Positions 7,868 through 16,759 are shown, counted from the first letter of the stretch. The stretch: 35,773 nt of DNA from Prevotellaceae bacterium (GCA_022508635.1 JAFLUV010000002.1:1-35773), one strand, 5' to 3'. A program made the numbers and translations. Notes: generated from the sequence alone by a model not told the origin.

Positions 7868-9451
7868 ATGAATCTAAAACCTATTTTTGCCGTTTCTCTT
7901 GCGGTAGTTCTCTCTTGTTCTGCATCATTTGCACAGAGTCTCAGTCCCAGCACCAAGACACATTGGGATAAGGGAACCCTCGTTGTTGAATCTCCTGTCC
8001 GTCCTGCTGGTCAGCAGAATGTCTTAGGACTTACGGCTCCGAAACTTGCCACCGTACGTGTTGCTTTCGTTGGACTTGGCATGCGTGGTCCTGGTGCTGT
8101 GGAGCGTTTTACTCACATTCCTGGTGTACAGATCGTTGCTCTTTGCGACTATGTGGAGGCACGTGCTGAAGGTTGCCAGAAGTATTTGCGCAATGCCGGA
8201 CTTCCACCTGCAGACATCTATAGCGGTGAAAATGGCTATGAGGAGCTTTGCAAGCGTCCTGATATCGATCTCGTCTATGTCGCTACTGACTGGGATCATC
8301 ATTTCCCTGTTGCCAAGTGTGCCCTGCAAAATGGAAAGCATACTGCTATTGAGGTGCCCAGCGCCATGAATTTGGAGCAGTGCTGGGAACTCATTAACTT
8401 AAGCGAACAGACTCGTAAGCATTGCATGATTCTTGAAAATTGCTGCTACGACTGGTATGAGCTTAATACGCTCAATATGGCTCAGAATGGTGTGTTTGGC
8501 GAAGTGCTTCGTGGCGAAGGTGCTTACATTCATAACCTTGATGATTTCTGGGATTATTATTGGAAGAATCCCGATGGCAGCGATCCCGACAAACTGGGCT
8601 GGCGCATGAAGTACAACATGGAGAACCGTGGCGATGTCTATGCCACCCACGGCCTCGGTCCTGTTGCTTTGGCTATGAATATCCATCGCGGTGACCGCTT
8701 TACAACCCTTGTTGCGATGGACACGAAGAGTGCTCATGGTAAAGAGTATGTGGAGAAGAAGACCGGACGTCCTTGTACGAATTATCGTAATGGCGACCAG
8801 ACTACGACTCTTATGCGTACGGCTGAAGGCAAGGTTGTCGAGATTCAGCACAACGTTATGAACCCTCAGCCCTACAATCGCCTTTACAAGCTGACAGGTA
8901 CCAAGGGTTATGCTACCAAATATCCCGAGCAGCACTATGCCCTCGACAAAAGTCAGCTTGCAGCAAGCGGTGTTGCACCAAAGGTGGACGACCTGAGCAG
9001 TCATGGTTTTCTGCCTGCCGCAGAGCAACAGGCTCTTGTTGCTAAGTATCAGCATCCCATCATCAAAAAGTATGGTGAGATGGCGCAGAAGGTAGGCGGT
9101 CATGGCGGTATGGACTTCTTTATGGATGCACGTCTTGTCTATTGCTTGCAAAATGGTCTGCCTCTCGATATGGATGTCTATGATCTTGCCGAGTGGTGCT
9201 GCCTGGCAGAGCTTGGCTCTCTCTCGATGGACAATAACTGCTGTTCTGTAGCATTCCCTGATTTTACCCGTGGATATTGGGATGTACAGAAGGGTTTCCA
9301 GTTCGCTTGGGCGTCTCCCGAGGATGAGGCTGCTGCTGAAGCTGCTGCGCAAGCCAGCACAGAGGCACAGAAGGAGCTTGTTATCAAGAAGAAGCTTTGG
9401 GAGAAGTACGACAAGGATAAGGAGAAAGCTGCAAAGAAAGCAAAGAAGTGA
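7868..9451 (+). CDS. Secreted Gfo/Idh/MocA-family protein, GH109-like (alpha-N-acetylgalactosaminidase family)
   Basis: Signal peptide MNLKPIFAVSLAVVLSCSASFAQ; nucleotide-binding VRVAFVGLGMRGPGAVERF; GH109-like ILENCCYDWYELNTLNMAQNGVFGEVLRGEGAYIHNL and YATHGLGPVALAMNIHRGD. Confidence 0.85.
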   Translation: MNLKPIFAVSLAVVLSCSASFAQSLSPSTKTHWDKGTLVVESPVRPAGQQNVLGLTAPKLATVRVAFVGLGMRGPGAVERFTHIPGVQIVALCDYVEARAEGCQKYLRNAGLPPADIYSGENGYEELCKRPDIDLVYVATDWDHHFPVAKCALQNGKHTAIEVPSAMNLEQCWELINLSEQTRKHCMILENCCYDWYELNTLNMAQNGVFGEVLRGEGAYIHNLDDFWDYYWKNPDGSDPDKLGWRMKYNMENRGDVYATHGLGPVALAMNIHRGDRFTTLVAMDTKSAHGKEYVEKKTGRPCTNYRNGDQTTTLMRTAEGKVVEIQHNVMNPQPYNRLYKLTGTKGYATKYPEQHYALDKSQLAASGVAPKVDDLSSHGFLPAAEQQALVAKYQHPIIKKYGEMAQKVGGHGGMDFFMDARLVYCLQNGLPLDMDVYDLAEWCCLAELGSLSMDNNCCSVAFPDFTRGYWDVQKGFQFAWASPEDEAAAEAAAQASTEAQKELVIKKKLWEKYDKDKEKAAKKAKK

Positions 9452-9984
9452 CCAAACAAGACCTGCGTCGACAGATTCGGGCACAGAAGAAACAATGTAC
9501 CGCTGCTCAGTTGGCAGCGATGTCTCAAAAAATATGTAACAGAGTGCTTACTACTGCTTGGTGGCAGGAGTCAAGCACTCTGCTACTTTATTATCCCCTT
9601 TCCGACGAAGTAGATGTGCGCCCCCTTATTCATAGTGCATACGAGTGTGGCAAGCGGATTCTGCTGCCTGTCGTAAAGGGTGAGGAGTTAGATCTGCATC
9701 TCTATGAGGGTGAGGGTTCTTTGGAGCAAGGAGCCTATGGTATCATGGAGCCTGTGAGATCTTTGTTTGCAGAGGAACAGTATGGCGAGGTAGGGTTAGC
9801 CCTCATTCCGGGAATGGCGTTCGACAGGGCGGGGCATCGCTTGGGTCGGGGCAAAGGCTATTACGACCGTCTTTTGCCAAAATTGACGGCTGCAAAGTTG
9901 GAAGGCATCTGCTTCCCTTTTCAGCTCTTGGAAGAAGTGCCTGTTGATGAATACGATATTCAAGTGCATGAAGTGATTGCCTGA
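9448..9984 (+). CDS. 5-formyltetrahydrofolate cyclo-ligase
   Basis: 178 aa; GTG start overlapping the previous stop (GTGA); LLYYPLSDEVDVRPLI, GLALIPGMAFDRAGHRLGRGKGYYDRLL. Confidence 0.92.
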   Translation: MTKQDLRRQIRAQKKQCTAAQLAAMSQKICNRVLTTAWWQESSTLLLYYPLSDEVDVRPLIHSAYECGKRILLPVVKGEELDLHLYEGEGSLEQGAYGIMEPVRSLFAEEQYGEVGLALIPGMAFDRAGHRLGRGKGYYDRLLPKLTAAKLEGICFPFQLLEEVPVDEYDIQVHEVIA

Positions 9985-10011
9985 ATGCGTTTTCTTATGC
10001 TTGTTTTGCAA

Positions 10012-11166
10012 CTATAAGAGAACTTGTTGCATCTCCAGCAGTTTCTCTAACAAACGGGGGAGGGCATAGCGGTCAAGGTCGGACTCACGTATCCATTGTG
10101 CATTGGCTATTGAGGGGTCTTCTGTTGAGACTTCAGGCTTCGGGTGCAGGCTTTTGTCCGAAGACTGGGGAACAGGAATGCTTACGGGAAGGGAGAGACA
10201 ATAGAAGTCTGCGTGAAGTCGTTGGTGAGTGAGTTGATGACGAACGTCTCGGGCAATGGGTGTCAGCCAATTACCATTTCCTGATATTTCCTTGTCATTC
10301 CCGGTCAGGAGTCCTAAGCCTAATAATCCTGAAGTCAATATGTGCCTTTCCACTTCTGACTGCATGAGGGGTTTCTCCGATTCTATCAGGGGGAACTCGA
10401 AGAGGCCTTGCCAGATGTCGCCGCTGCCACGGCGGTGGAGCAGGGTGTGTCCATCCTTTGTGCGTATATATATATAGGTAAGGAAGCGGTCGCGGATGGC
10501 GGTGCGTTTTGACTTGACGGGCAGTATGTCTACTTGGTGTGTTTCCAGAGCAATGCAGGTGTCGGAGAGAGGACAGACGGAACAGGCCGGCGATGTGGGC
10601 TTGCACTGCAGGGCACCGAAATCCATGATGGCTTGATTGTAGAGGGCGGCATGACGATGGTCGAGCATTTCGTCGGCAAGGGCACGCAGGAGTTTCTTTC
10701 CTTTCGTGGTATCGACAGGTTCGCTGATGCCGAAGTAGCGGGAAAGGACGCGTTGCACGTTGCCGTCGATTACTGCATAGGGCTGGTCGAAGGCAAAGCT
10801 CATGATGGCAGCTGCGGTGTAGTCACCTACGCCAGGCAAGGCTCTGACGGAGGCGTAGTCCTTTGGGAAACATCCTGCCTGAGCTATCTGTTTTGCAGCG
10901 GCATGCAGGTGGCGGGCTCGGCTGTAATAGCCTAAGCCTTGCCAGAGCAGCAGTACCTCTTCCTCGCTTGCGGCAGCCAGGTGCTCGGCTGTGGGGTAAC
11001 GCTCCGCAAAGCGTAGGTAGTAGTCCATGCCCTGGCTGACCTGTGTCTGTTGCAGGATGAGCTCCGAAAGCATGATAAGATAGGGGTCTCTGGTGTGACG
11101 CCAAGGCAGGTCGCGCCCCGAAACGGCGTACCATTGTTCCAAAAGGCTGGAAAATGCAGATGTCAT
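10012..11166 (-). CDS. mutY: A/G-specific adenine glycosylase MutY
   Basis: LPWRHTRDPYLIMLSELILQQTQVSQ, LPGVGDYTAAAIMSFAFD, Fe-S cysteines CKPTSPACSVCPLSDTC, C-terminal NUDIX-like region. Confidence 0.95.
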   Translation of the reverse strand: MTSAFSSLLEQWYAVSGRDLPWRHTRDPYLIMLSELILQQTQVSQGMDYYLRFAERYPTAEHLAAASEEEVLLLWQGLGYYSRARHLHAAAKQIAQAGCFPKDYASVRALPGVGDYTAAAIMSFAFDQPYAVIDGNVQRVLSRYFGISEPVDTTKGKKLLRALADEMLDHRHAALYNQAIMDFGALQCKPTSPACSVCPLSDTCIALETHQVDILPVKSKRTAIRDRFLTYIYIRTKDGHTLLHRRGSGDIWQGLFEFPLIESEKPLMQSEVERHILTSGLLGLGLLTGNDKEISGNGNWLTPIARDVRHQLTHQRLHADFYCLSLPVSIPVPQSSDKSLHPKPEVSTEDPSIANAQWIRESDLDRYALPRLLEKLLEMQQVLL

Positions 11167-11170
11167 GGTG

Positions 11171-11178
11171 CAAAAGTA
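11171..11178 (-). promoter_or_regulatory. -7 box TACTTTTG, 4 nt from the mutY start codon
   Basis: + strand caaaagta at 11171-11178; start codon 11164-11166. Confidence 0.5.
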
Positions 11179-11263
11179 CTGCTTTTTGTGTATCAGACAG
11201 ACTATGATGCAACTTTTTTTTCAATAAATGTGCAAAAGTCTTTCTACTAAGAAAAAATAATTG

Positions 11264-11271
11264 TACCTTTG
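11264..11271 (+). promoter_or_regulatory. -7 box TACCTTTG for the small basic ORF
   Basis: TACCTTTG with TTTC 19 nt upstream (near-consensus -33). Confidence 0.6.
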
Positions 11272-11323
11272 CAGTCCGAAAAGGTGTAGATATAAATAGT
11301 ACTAACCATAAATACTCCAAATT

Positions 11324-11413
11324 ATGCCAAACGGAAAGAAGCATAAGAGACACAAGATGTCAACGCACAAGCGTAAGAAAAGACTGAGAAAGAACAGACA
11401 TAAGAGCAAGTGA
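11324..11413 (+). CDS. 29-aa AURKAIP1/COX24-domain (mS38-like) ribosome-associated protein
   Basis: ATG..TGA encodes MPNGKKHKRHKMSTHKRKKRLRKNRHKSK (19 of 29 residues K/R/H), downstream of a promoter and followed by a terminator; absent from the ORF track because of length. Confidence 0.85.
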   Translation: MPNGKKHKRHKMSTHKRKKRLRKNRHKSK

Positions 11414-11430
11414 CGCACTTCTCAGAGCCC

Positions 11431-11467
11431 AAAAAGGTGGCAGTATTCAGTTCTGTCACCTTTTTTT
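11431..11467 (+). terminator. Intrinsic terminator between the COX24-like ORF and RNase G
   Basis: ggtggcag / ctgtcacc stem (one G-U) flanked by A5 and followed by TTTTTTT. Confidence 0.8.
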
Positions 11468-11489
11468 ATAGTATAACAAGTACAAGCAA

Positions 11490-13064
11490 GTGACAAGCGA
11501 ATTATTCATTGACGTACATCCGAAGAAGATCTCTATTGCCCTGACCGAGGACAAGCGTCTGGCAGAGTATCAGGAGGAAGAGCAGAGTGTCTCTTTCTCC
11601 GTGGGGAATATCTACCTTGCCAAGGTGCACAAGCTGATGCAGGGGCTCAATGCCTGCTTTGTCAACGTGGGGCACGAGCGCGATGCTTTCCTGCATTATC
11701 TGGACATGGGTACGCAGTTCGCTTCATATGCCAAGTATCTCAAGCAGGTACAGAGCGACCGCAAGAACCTTTACCCTTTTGAGAAGGCCGCGAAGCTGCC
11801 CGATCTTCCCAGGGATGGCAGTGTGCAGACTTTCCTGCAGCAGGGACAGGAGGTGCTGGTGCAGATTGTGAAAGAGCCTATCAGCACCAAGGGACCGCGA
11901 CTGACCTGTGACATTTCTTTTCCGGGACGCTTCCTTGTCTTTACGCCGTTTGGCGACAAGGTTTCGGTCTCTACCAAGATAAAGAGTGCGGCAGAGCGTG
12001 CGCGGCTCAAGCAGATCATCCAGAGTATCATGCCGGCTAACTGCGGCATCATCGTTCGCACTGTGGCAGAGGGTAAGAAAGCGAGCGAGCTGGATGCCGA
12101 GATGAAGCTTCTCGTGTCGCGATGGGAGGATACGCTGCGCAAGGTGCAGCTGGCAAAAGAAATGCCTGTGCTTGTGTACGAGGAGACGAGCCGCTCCGTC
12201 GGCATGCTGCGCGACCTCTTCAATCCGAGCTTCGAGAATATCTACGTGAACAGCGTGGCGGTCTATCATGAGGTGCGCGACTATGTGAGCCTCATTGCTC
12301 CAGAGTGCGTCGAGGTGGTGAAGCTCTACAAGGGCAAGCTGCCTATTTTTGATAACTTCGACATTACGCGCCAGATTAAGTCGGGCTTCGGCCGCACTGT
12401 TTCCTACAAGCATGGTGCCTACCTCATCATCGAGCATACCGAGGCGCTGCATGTCGTCGACGTGAACAGCGGAAACCGTACTCGCAACAAGGACAGCCAG
12501 GAGAGCAATGCCTTGGAGGTCAACCTTGGTGCTGCCGAGGAGCTGGCGCGGCAGTTGCGCTTGCGCGATATGGGTGGCATCATCGTCGTTGACTTTATCG
12601 ACATGAAGTCGGCGGATGACCGTCAGCAGCTCTACGAGCACATGTGCGAGCTGATGAAGCGCGATCGTGCCCGCCACAACATTCTTCCTTTGAGCAAGTT
12701 CTGCCTGATGCAGATAACGCGCCAGAGGGTACGTCCCGTCATGAACGTGGCTGTCGAGGAGACGTGTCCTTCCTGTCACGGGACGGGCACCATCAAGAGC
12801 AGCTTCCTTTTCGAGAGCGTGCTGGAGGGAAAGATCAAGTTCCTCTGCTACAAGCTCGGCATCAAGCGTTTCACGCTGCACGTGCATCCCTACGTGGCTG
12901 CCTTCCTGAGTCAGGGATTCTTCAGTATCCGCCGCAAGTGGCAGCTCAAGTATGGCTTCGGCGTGAAGGTCATCCCCAGTCAGAAGCTCGCTTTCCTGCA
13001 ATATGAGTTCTACGACAGGAACGGGCAGGAGATTGACATGAAGGAGGAGGTAGAGATACGCTGA
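11490..13064 (+). CDS. rng: Ribonuclease G/E family endoribonuclease
   Basis: 524 aa, GTG start; S1-like GNIYLAKVHKLMQGLNACFVNVGHERDAFLHY; GGIIVVDFIDMKSADDRQQLY; CPSCHGTG zinc-link motif. Confidence 0.95.
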   Translation: MTSELFIDVHPKKISIALTEDKRLAEYQEEEQSVSFSVGNIYLAKVHKLMQGLNACFVNVGHERDAFLHYLDMGTQFASYAKYLKQVQSDRKNLYPFEKAAKLPDLPRDGSVQTFLQQGQEVLVQIVKEPISTKGPRLTCDISFPGRFLVFTPFGDKVSVSTKIKSAAERARLKQIIQSIMPANCGIIVRTVAEGKKASELDAEMKLLVSRWEDTLRKVQLAKEMPVLVYEETSRSVGMLRDLFNPSFENIYVNSVAVYHEVRDYVSLIAPECVEVVKLYKGKLPIFDNFDITRQIKSGFGRTVSYKHGAYLIIEHTEALHVVDVNSGNRTRNKDSQESNALEVNLGAAEELARQLRLRDMGGIIVVDFIDMKSADDRQQLYEHMCELMKRDRARHNILPLSKFCLMQITRQRVRPVMNVAVEETCPSCHGTGTIKSSFLFESVLEGKIKFLCYKLGIKRFTLHVHPYVAAFLSQGFFSIRRKWQLKYGFGVKVIPSQKLAFLQYEFYDRNGQEIDMKEEVEIR

Positions 13065-13126
13065 CTCCACGGCAGTTCTGCCTGTAGAGATAAATAATCC
13101 GCCTATATGCGATATGCATGAGGGTG

Positions 13127-13152
13127 CGGCCAGGCCTTGGGAGGTCTGGCCG
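13127..13152 (+). terminator. GC-rich hairpin downstream of rng
   Basis: cggccaggcc / ggtctggccg, 10-bp stem with one G-U, no clear U-tract. Confidence 0.45.
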
Positions 13153-13244
13153 TTGCCGTATCTATGGGGTTGCTGTGTCTATATGGGGTGGCAAATGTAA
13201 CGGTATCGTAACATGGTTTTCTTGCCTTTCTGCGCGAGAGACCG

Positions 13245-13252
13245 TACCTTTG
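13245..13252 (+). promoter_or_regulatory. -7 box TACCTTTG upstream of the Na/Pi cotransporter
   Basis: TACCTTTG 26 nt upstream of the ATG at 13279. Confidence 0.5.
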
Positions 13253-13278
13253 CGGCTAAAATAAAGACAAGTTAGGCT

Positions 13279-14937
13279 ATGGAAGAGAATCAAGGCTATG
13301 TGATGGCAGTGTTCAAGCTGCTGGGTTCGTTGGGACTGCTGATCTACGGTATGCGAATGATGAGCGAGGCGCTGCAGAAGATGGCAGGGCCGGGGCTGCG
13401 GCACGTGCTGGCGAAGATGACGACGAATCGCGTGACAGGCATGCTGACAGGTATTCTGGTGACGGCGGCTGTGCAGTCGTCTACGGCTACGACGGTGATG
13501 ACCGTCTCCTTCGTCAATGCGGGACTGCTGACGCTGGCACAGGCCATCTCCATCATCATGGGGGCGAATATCGGCACGACGCTGACGGCGTGGATCATGT
13601 CGGCGGGCTTCACATTCAACATCACGGACTTCGTCTTTCCCGCCTTCATCGTCGCCATGTTCCTCATCTACCGCAAGCAGCACCGCATCATGGGCGACTT
13701 CCTCTTCGGCATCGCCTTCCTCTTCCTCGGACTCGGTACGCTGCGGCAGACGGGCATGGACATGCACTTGGGCGAGAACGAGGCGGTGCTGCGGTTCTTC
13801 TCCTCGTTCGATCCGGACAGCTTCTCCACGACGCTGATCTTCCTCCTTATGGGCGGCGTGCTGACCATGTGCGTGCAGTCCTCGGCAGCCGTCATGGCAA
13901 TAACGATGATACTCTGCTCGAGCGGTGCACTGCCTATCTATCAGGGCATTGCACTGGTGATGGGCGAGAACATCGGCACCACCGTCACGTCGAACGTGGC
14001 CGCCCTGTCGGCTTCCACGCAGGCGCGCCGGGCAGCCTTCGCCCACATGTTCTTCAACGTCTTCGGCGTGCTGTGGATGCTCTTCGTCTTCCATCCTTTC
14101 ATCGACGGCGTTTGCAGTCTGGTCGGCGATGCATCTCTCAGCGTCGTACTGGCCATGTTCCATACGGCCTTCAACCTCATCAACACGTTCCTGCTCATCT
14201 GGTTCGTGCCGCAGATAGAGCGCATTGTCTGCTTCGTCATCCGTGAGAAGGACGATGCCGAGCCCTTGCGCCTGCAATACATCCATGCCGGACTGATGCA
14301 GACGCCCGAGATATCCGTCCTGCAGGCACAGAAGGAGACGGCAGCCTTTGCCCAGCGCGTACAGCAGATGTTCGGCAAGGTGCGCCAGCTCTCTGCCGAG
14401 GGCGACGGCAAGGCCTTCGAGGAGCTCTACAGGCAGATAGAGCACGAGGAGGATCTCTCCGACAGGATTGAGATTGAGATAGCGCACTACCTGGAACAGG
14501 TGAGCGACGACCACCTGAGCGACGAGACGAAGCAGAAGATACGCCAGATGATGCGCGAGGTCAGCGAGCTCGAGTCGGTCAGCGACGCCTGCTACAAGCT
14601 CGCCCGCACGCTCGAGCGGAAGCAGGATGGCGGCAAGGAGTTCACGCCTCGCCAGACCGCGCGTCTGCAGGAGATGATGGATCTGGCCGACAGCGCCCTC
14701 ACGCAGATGAACGTCATCATGGGCGGCCACCGCAGCGACCACGACATACGCGAGACCTTCCGCATAGAGAACGACATCAACCAGCTGCGTCAGCACCTGA
14801 AGACAGAGAACGTGCAGGCCGTCAACGACCATGAGTACGACTATGCCGTCGGCACCCTCTACGTCGACATTATCAACGAGCTGGAAAAGCTGGGCGACTA
14901 CGTCGTCAACGTCGTGCAGGCGCGTTTCGGCAAGTAG
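13279..14937 (+). CDS. Na+/phosphate cotransporter family protein with C-terminal PhoU-like domain
   Basis: 552 aa; duplicated QSSTATTVMTVSFVNAG / QSSAAVMAITMILCSSG, GANIGTTLTA / GENIGTTVTS; helical PhoU-like C-terminus. Confidence 0.92.
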   Translation: MEENQGYVMAVFKLLGSLGLLIYGMRMMSEALQKMAGPGLRHVLAKMTTNRVTGMLTGILVTAAVQSSTATTVMTVSFVNAGLLTLAQAISIIMGANIGTTLTAWIMSAGFTFNITDFVFPAFIVAMFLIYRKQHRIMGDFLFGIAFLFLGLGTLRQTGMDMHLGENEAVLRFFSSFDPDSFSTTLIFLLMGGVLTMCVQSSAAVMAITMILCSSGALPIYQGIALVMGENIGTTVTSNVAALSASTQARRAAFAHMFFNVFGVLWMLFVFHPFIDGVCSLVGDASLSVVLAMFHTAFNLINTFLLIWFVPQIERIVCFVIREKDDAEPLRLQYIHAGLMQTPEISVLQAQKETAAFAQRVQQMFGKVRQLSAEGDGKAFEELYRQIEHEEDLSDRIEIEIAHYLEQVSDDHLSDETKQKIRQMMREVSELESVSDACYKLARTLERKQDGGKEFTPRQTARLQEMMDLADSALTQMNVIMGGHRSDHDIRETFRIENDINQLRQHLKTENVQAVNDHEYDYAVGTLYVDIINELEKLGDYVVNVVQARFGK

Positions 14938-14994
14938 TCCTCCGCCGGACTCGGCCTCAATACGCGCGCCCTCGTCCGGAAAACTCCCGATACA

Positions 14995-15026
14995 TTTGGC
15001 ATATTGCATACTTCGTCGTACCTTTG
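14995..15026 (+). promoter_or_regulatory. Bacteroidetes promoter TTTG-N20-TACCTTTG
   Basis: TTTG at 14995-14998 and TACCTTTG at 15019-15026; response-regulator ATG at 15035. Confidence 0.65.
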
Positions 15027-15034
15027 CATCCGGA

Positions 15035-15721
15035 ATGGAACAAAAGCGGATACTTATCGTCGACGACGAGCAGGACTTGTGCGACATACTGCTCTTCAAT
15101 CTTCGTGCAGCAGGCTACGGAGCCGAGGCTGTCCGTTCGGCCGAGGCTGCGATGCAGCTTGGCGCAGAGGGCTACAGCCTGCTGCTGCTTGACGTGATGC
15201 TGCCGGGCATGTCGGGCCATGAGCTCGCCAGGCGCCTGAAGGCCGACCGGCGGACACGGCACATCCCCATCATCTTCCTTACTGCCAGGGACACGGAGGA
15301 GGACACCTTGCAGGGCTTCGGCCTCGGTGCAGACGACTACGTGACCAAGCCCTTCTCCGTCCGCGAGGTGATGGCAAGGGTAAGAGCCGTGCTCGGCAGG
15401 ACCACAGGCTCCGGGAGCAGGCAGCTCGCCTACGAGGGGCTGAGGATAGACACCGACAGCAAGGTGGTGGTGGTCGACGGCGATACGGCCAGCCTCACGC
15501 GCACGGAGTACGACCTGCTGCGTCTGCTGCTCGAGCATCGCGGGCAGATGTTCAGCCGTCAGCAGCTGATCGAGAGCGTGTGGCCGCAGGACGTCATCGT
15601 CACGGAGCGGACAGTCGACGTCAACATCGCCCGCCTGCGCAAGAAGTTGAACAGCTATGCCGCCTGCATCGTCTCCCGCATAGGCTTCGGCTACAGCTTT
15701 GAACCGAAGCCGCATGAGTGA
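15035..15721 (+). CDS. OmpR/PhoB-family response regulator
   Basis: Trimmed to MEQKRILIVDDEQDLCDILLFN; LLLLDVMLPGMSGHELARRL phosphoacceptor, LGADDYVTKPFS, winged-helix TRTEYDLLRLLLEHRGQMFSRQQLIESVWP. Confidence 0.93.
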   Translation: MEQKRILIVDDEQDLCDILLFNLRAAGYGAEAVRSAEAAMQLGAEGYSLLLLDVMLPGMSGHELARRLKADRRTRHIPIIFLTARDTEEDTLQGFGLGADDYVTKPFSVREVMARVRAVLGRTTGSGSRQLAYEGLRIDTDSKVVVVDGDTASLTRTEYDLLRLLLEHRGQMFSRQQLIESVWPQDVIVTERTVDVNIARLRKKLNSYAACIVSRIGFGYSFEPKPHE

Positions 15722-16625
15722 GGGACGCAAGATGTGGCTCAGCGTCATGGCAGTCTTCCTCGTCTATGCCACATTCTTTATCATCCTGAAGGACTACGAC
15801 TGGAAGCTGCTCTCCCAGCACGACGAAGGCGCCTACTGGCACCTCCTGCTCCTCTCCCTGGCCGTCATGGCGCTGCTCGGCTTCCTCCTCTACCGCTATG
15901 CCAGGCGCATGGACGAGCGCATCAGCCTCGAGCAGGCAGCGAAGGAGAACCGCGTGCGCCGCGAGCTGACGCAGAACATCGCCCACGAGCTCAAGACCCC
16001 CGTGGCCAGCATCCTCGGCTACACAGAAACCATCCTCGACAACCCCGGACTCAGCGACGATGTGCGCCGGCAGTTCATCGTCCGCACCCACTCGCAGGCG
16101 CAGCGTCTGACAGCTCTCCTGCAGGACATCTCCACGCTCAACAAGATGGACTATGCCCCGGAGCTGCTGAAGATGGAGCGCGTGGACGTGTCGGCCCTCT
16201 TCGCGGACATCGTCGAGGAGACCGCCCTTGCCGTAGGGCGCCGCCGCATGTCCCTGCACAACTGCCTGCCCAGCGACATTGTCTTACGGGGCAACCCATC
16301 GCTCCTCTACAGCATCTTCCGCAACCTCCTCGACAATGCCGTCAACTATGCCGGCGAGGGCACCACCGTCGAAGTCTCCGCCGTGCAGCAGCAGAACCAC
16401 TGGCACTTCACCGTCAGCGACGACGGCGCCGGCATCCCTGCCGAACACCTGCCCCGCATCTTCGAGCGCTTCTATCGCATAGAAAAAGGGCGCAGCCGTG
16501 AGATGGGCGGAACGGGGCTCGGCCTCTCCATCGTCAAGAATGCCGTCCTGCTGCACGGTGGCACCATCACCGTCCACAGCCCCTCCACGGGCGGCCTCTC
16601 GTTCCGCTTCACCCTCCGTATATAA
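15714..16625 (+). CDS. Sensor histidine kinase, PhoR-like, minimal sensor region
   Basis: ATG at 15714 overlaps the regulator; two TM segments; H-box NIAHELKTPVASILGYTETIL; N-box FRNLLDNAVNYA; GTGLGLSIVKNAV. Confidence 0.93.
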   Translation: MSEGRKMWLSVMAVFLVYATFFIILKDYDWKLLSQHDEGAYWHLLLLSLAVMALLGFLLYRYARRMDERISLEQAAKENRVRRELTQNIAHELKTPVASILGYTETILDNPGLSDDVRRQFIVRTHSQAQRLTALLQDISTLNKMDYAPELLKMERVDVSALFADIVEETALAVGRRRMSLHNCLPSDIVLRGNPSLLYSIFRNLLDNAVNYAGEGTTVEVSAVQQQNHWHFTVSDDGAGIPAEHLPRIFERFYRIEKGRSREMGGTGLGLSIVKNAVLLHGGTITVHSPSTGGLSFRFTLRI

Positions 16626-16759
16626 TAGCCCTCGCGCCTTCCTTCCCCTCTCCCGCAATCCTGCCGCACCCCTTGAGACCAACCATTTGCGCTTTTCTCA
16701 TTTCTTGCATGGGGAGATATAGCTTCGCGGTGTGTCTTTGTCGTATAGTTTCATGAGAG

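Noticed and set aside
8399-9484. 361-aa minus-strand ORF
   Set aside because: Antisense to the GH109-like gene; no family resemblance.
11724-13070. 448-aa minus-strand ORF
   Set aside because: Antisense shadow of the well-supported RNase G/E gene.
13162-15099. 645-aa minus-strand ORF
   Set aside because: Antisense shadow of the Na/Pi cotransporter in GC-rich codon-biased DNA; composition is low-complexity His/Arg/Glu with no recognisable domain.
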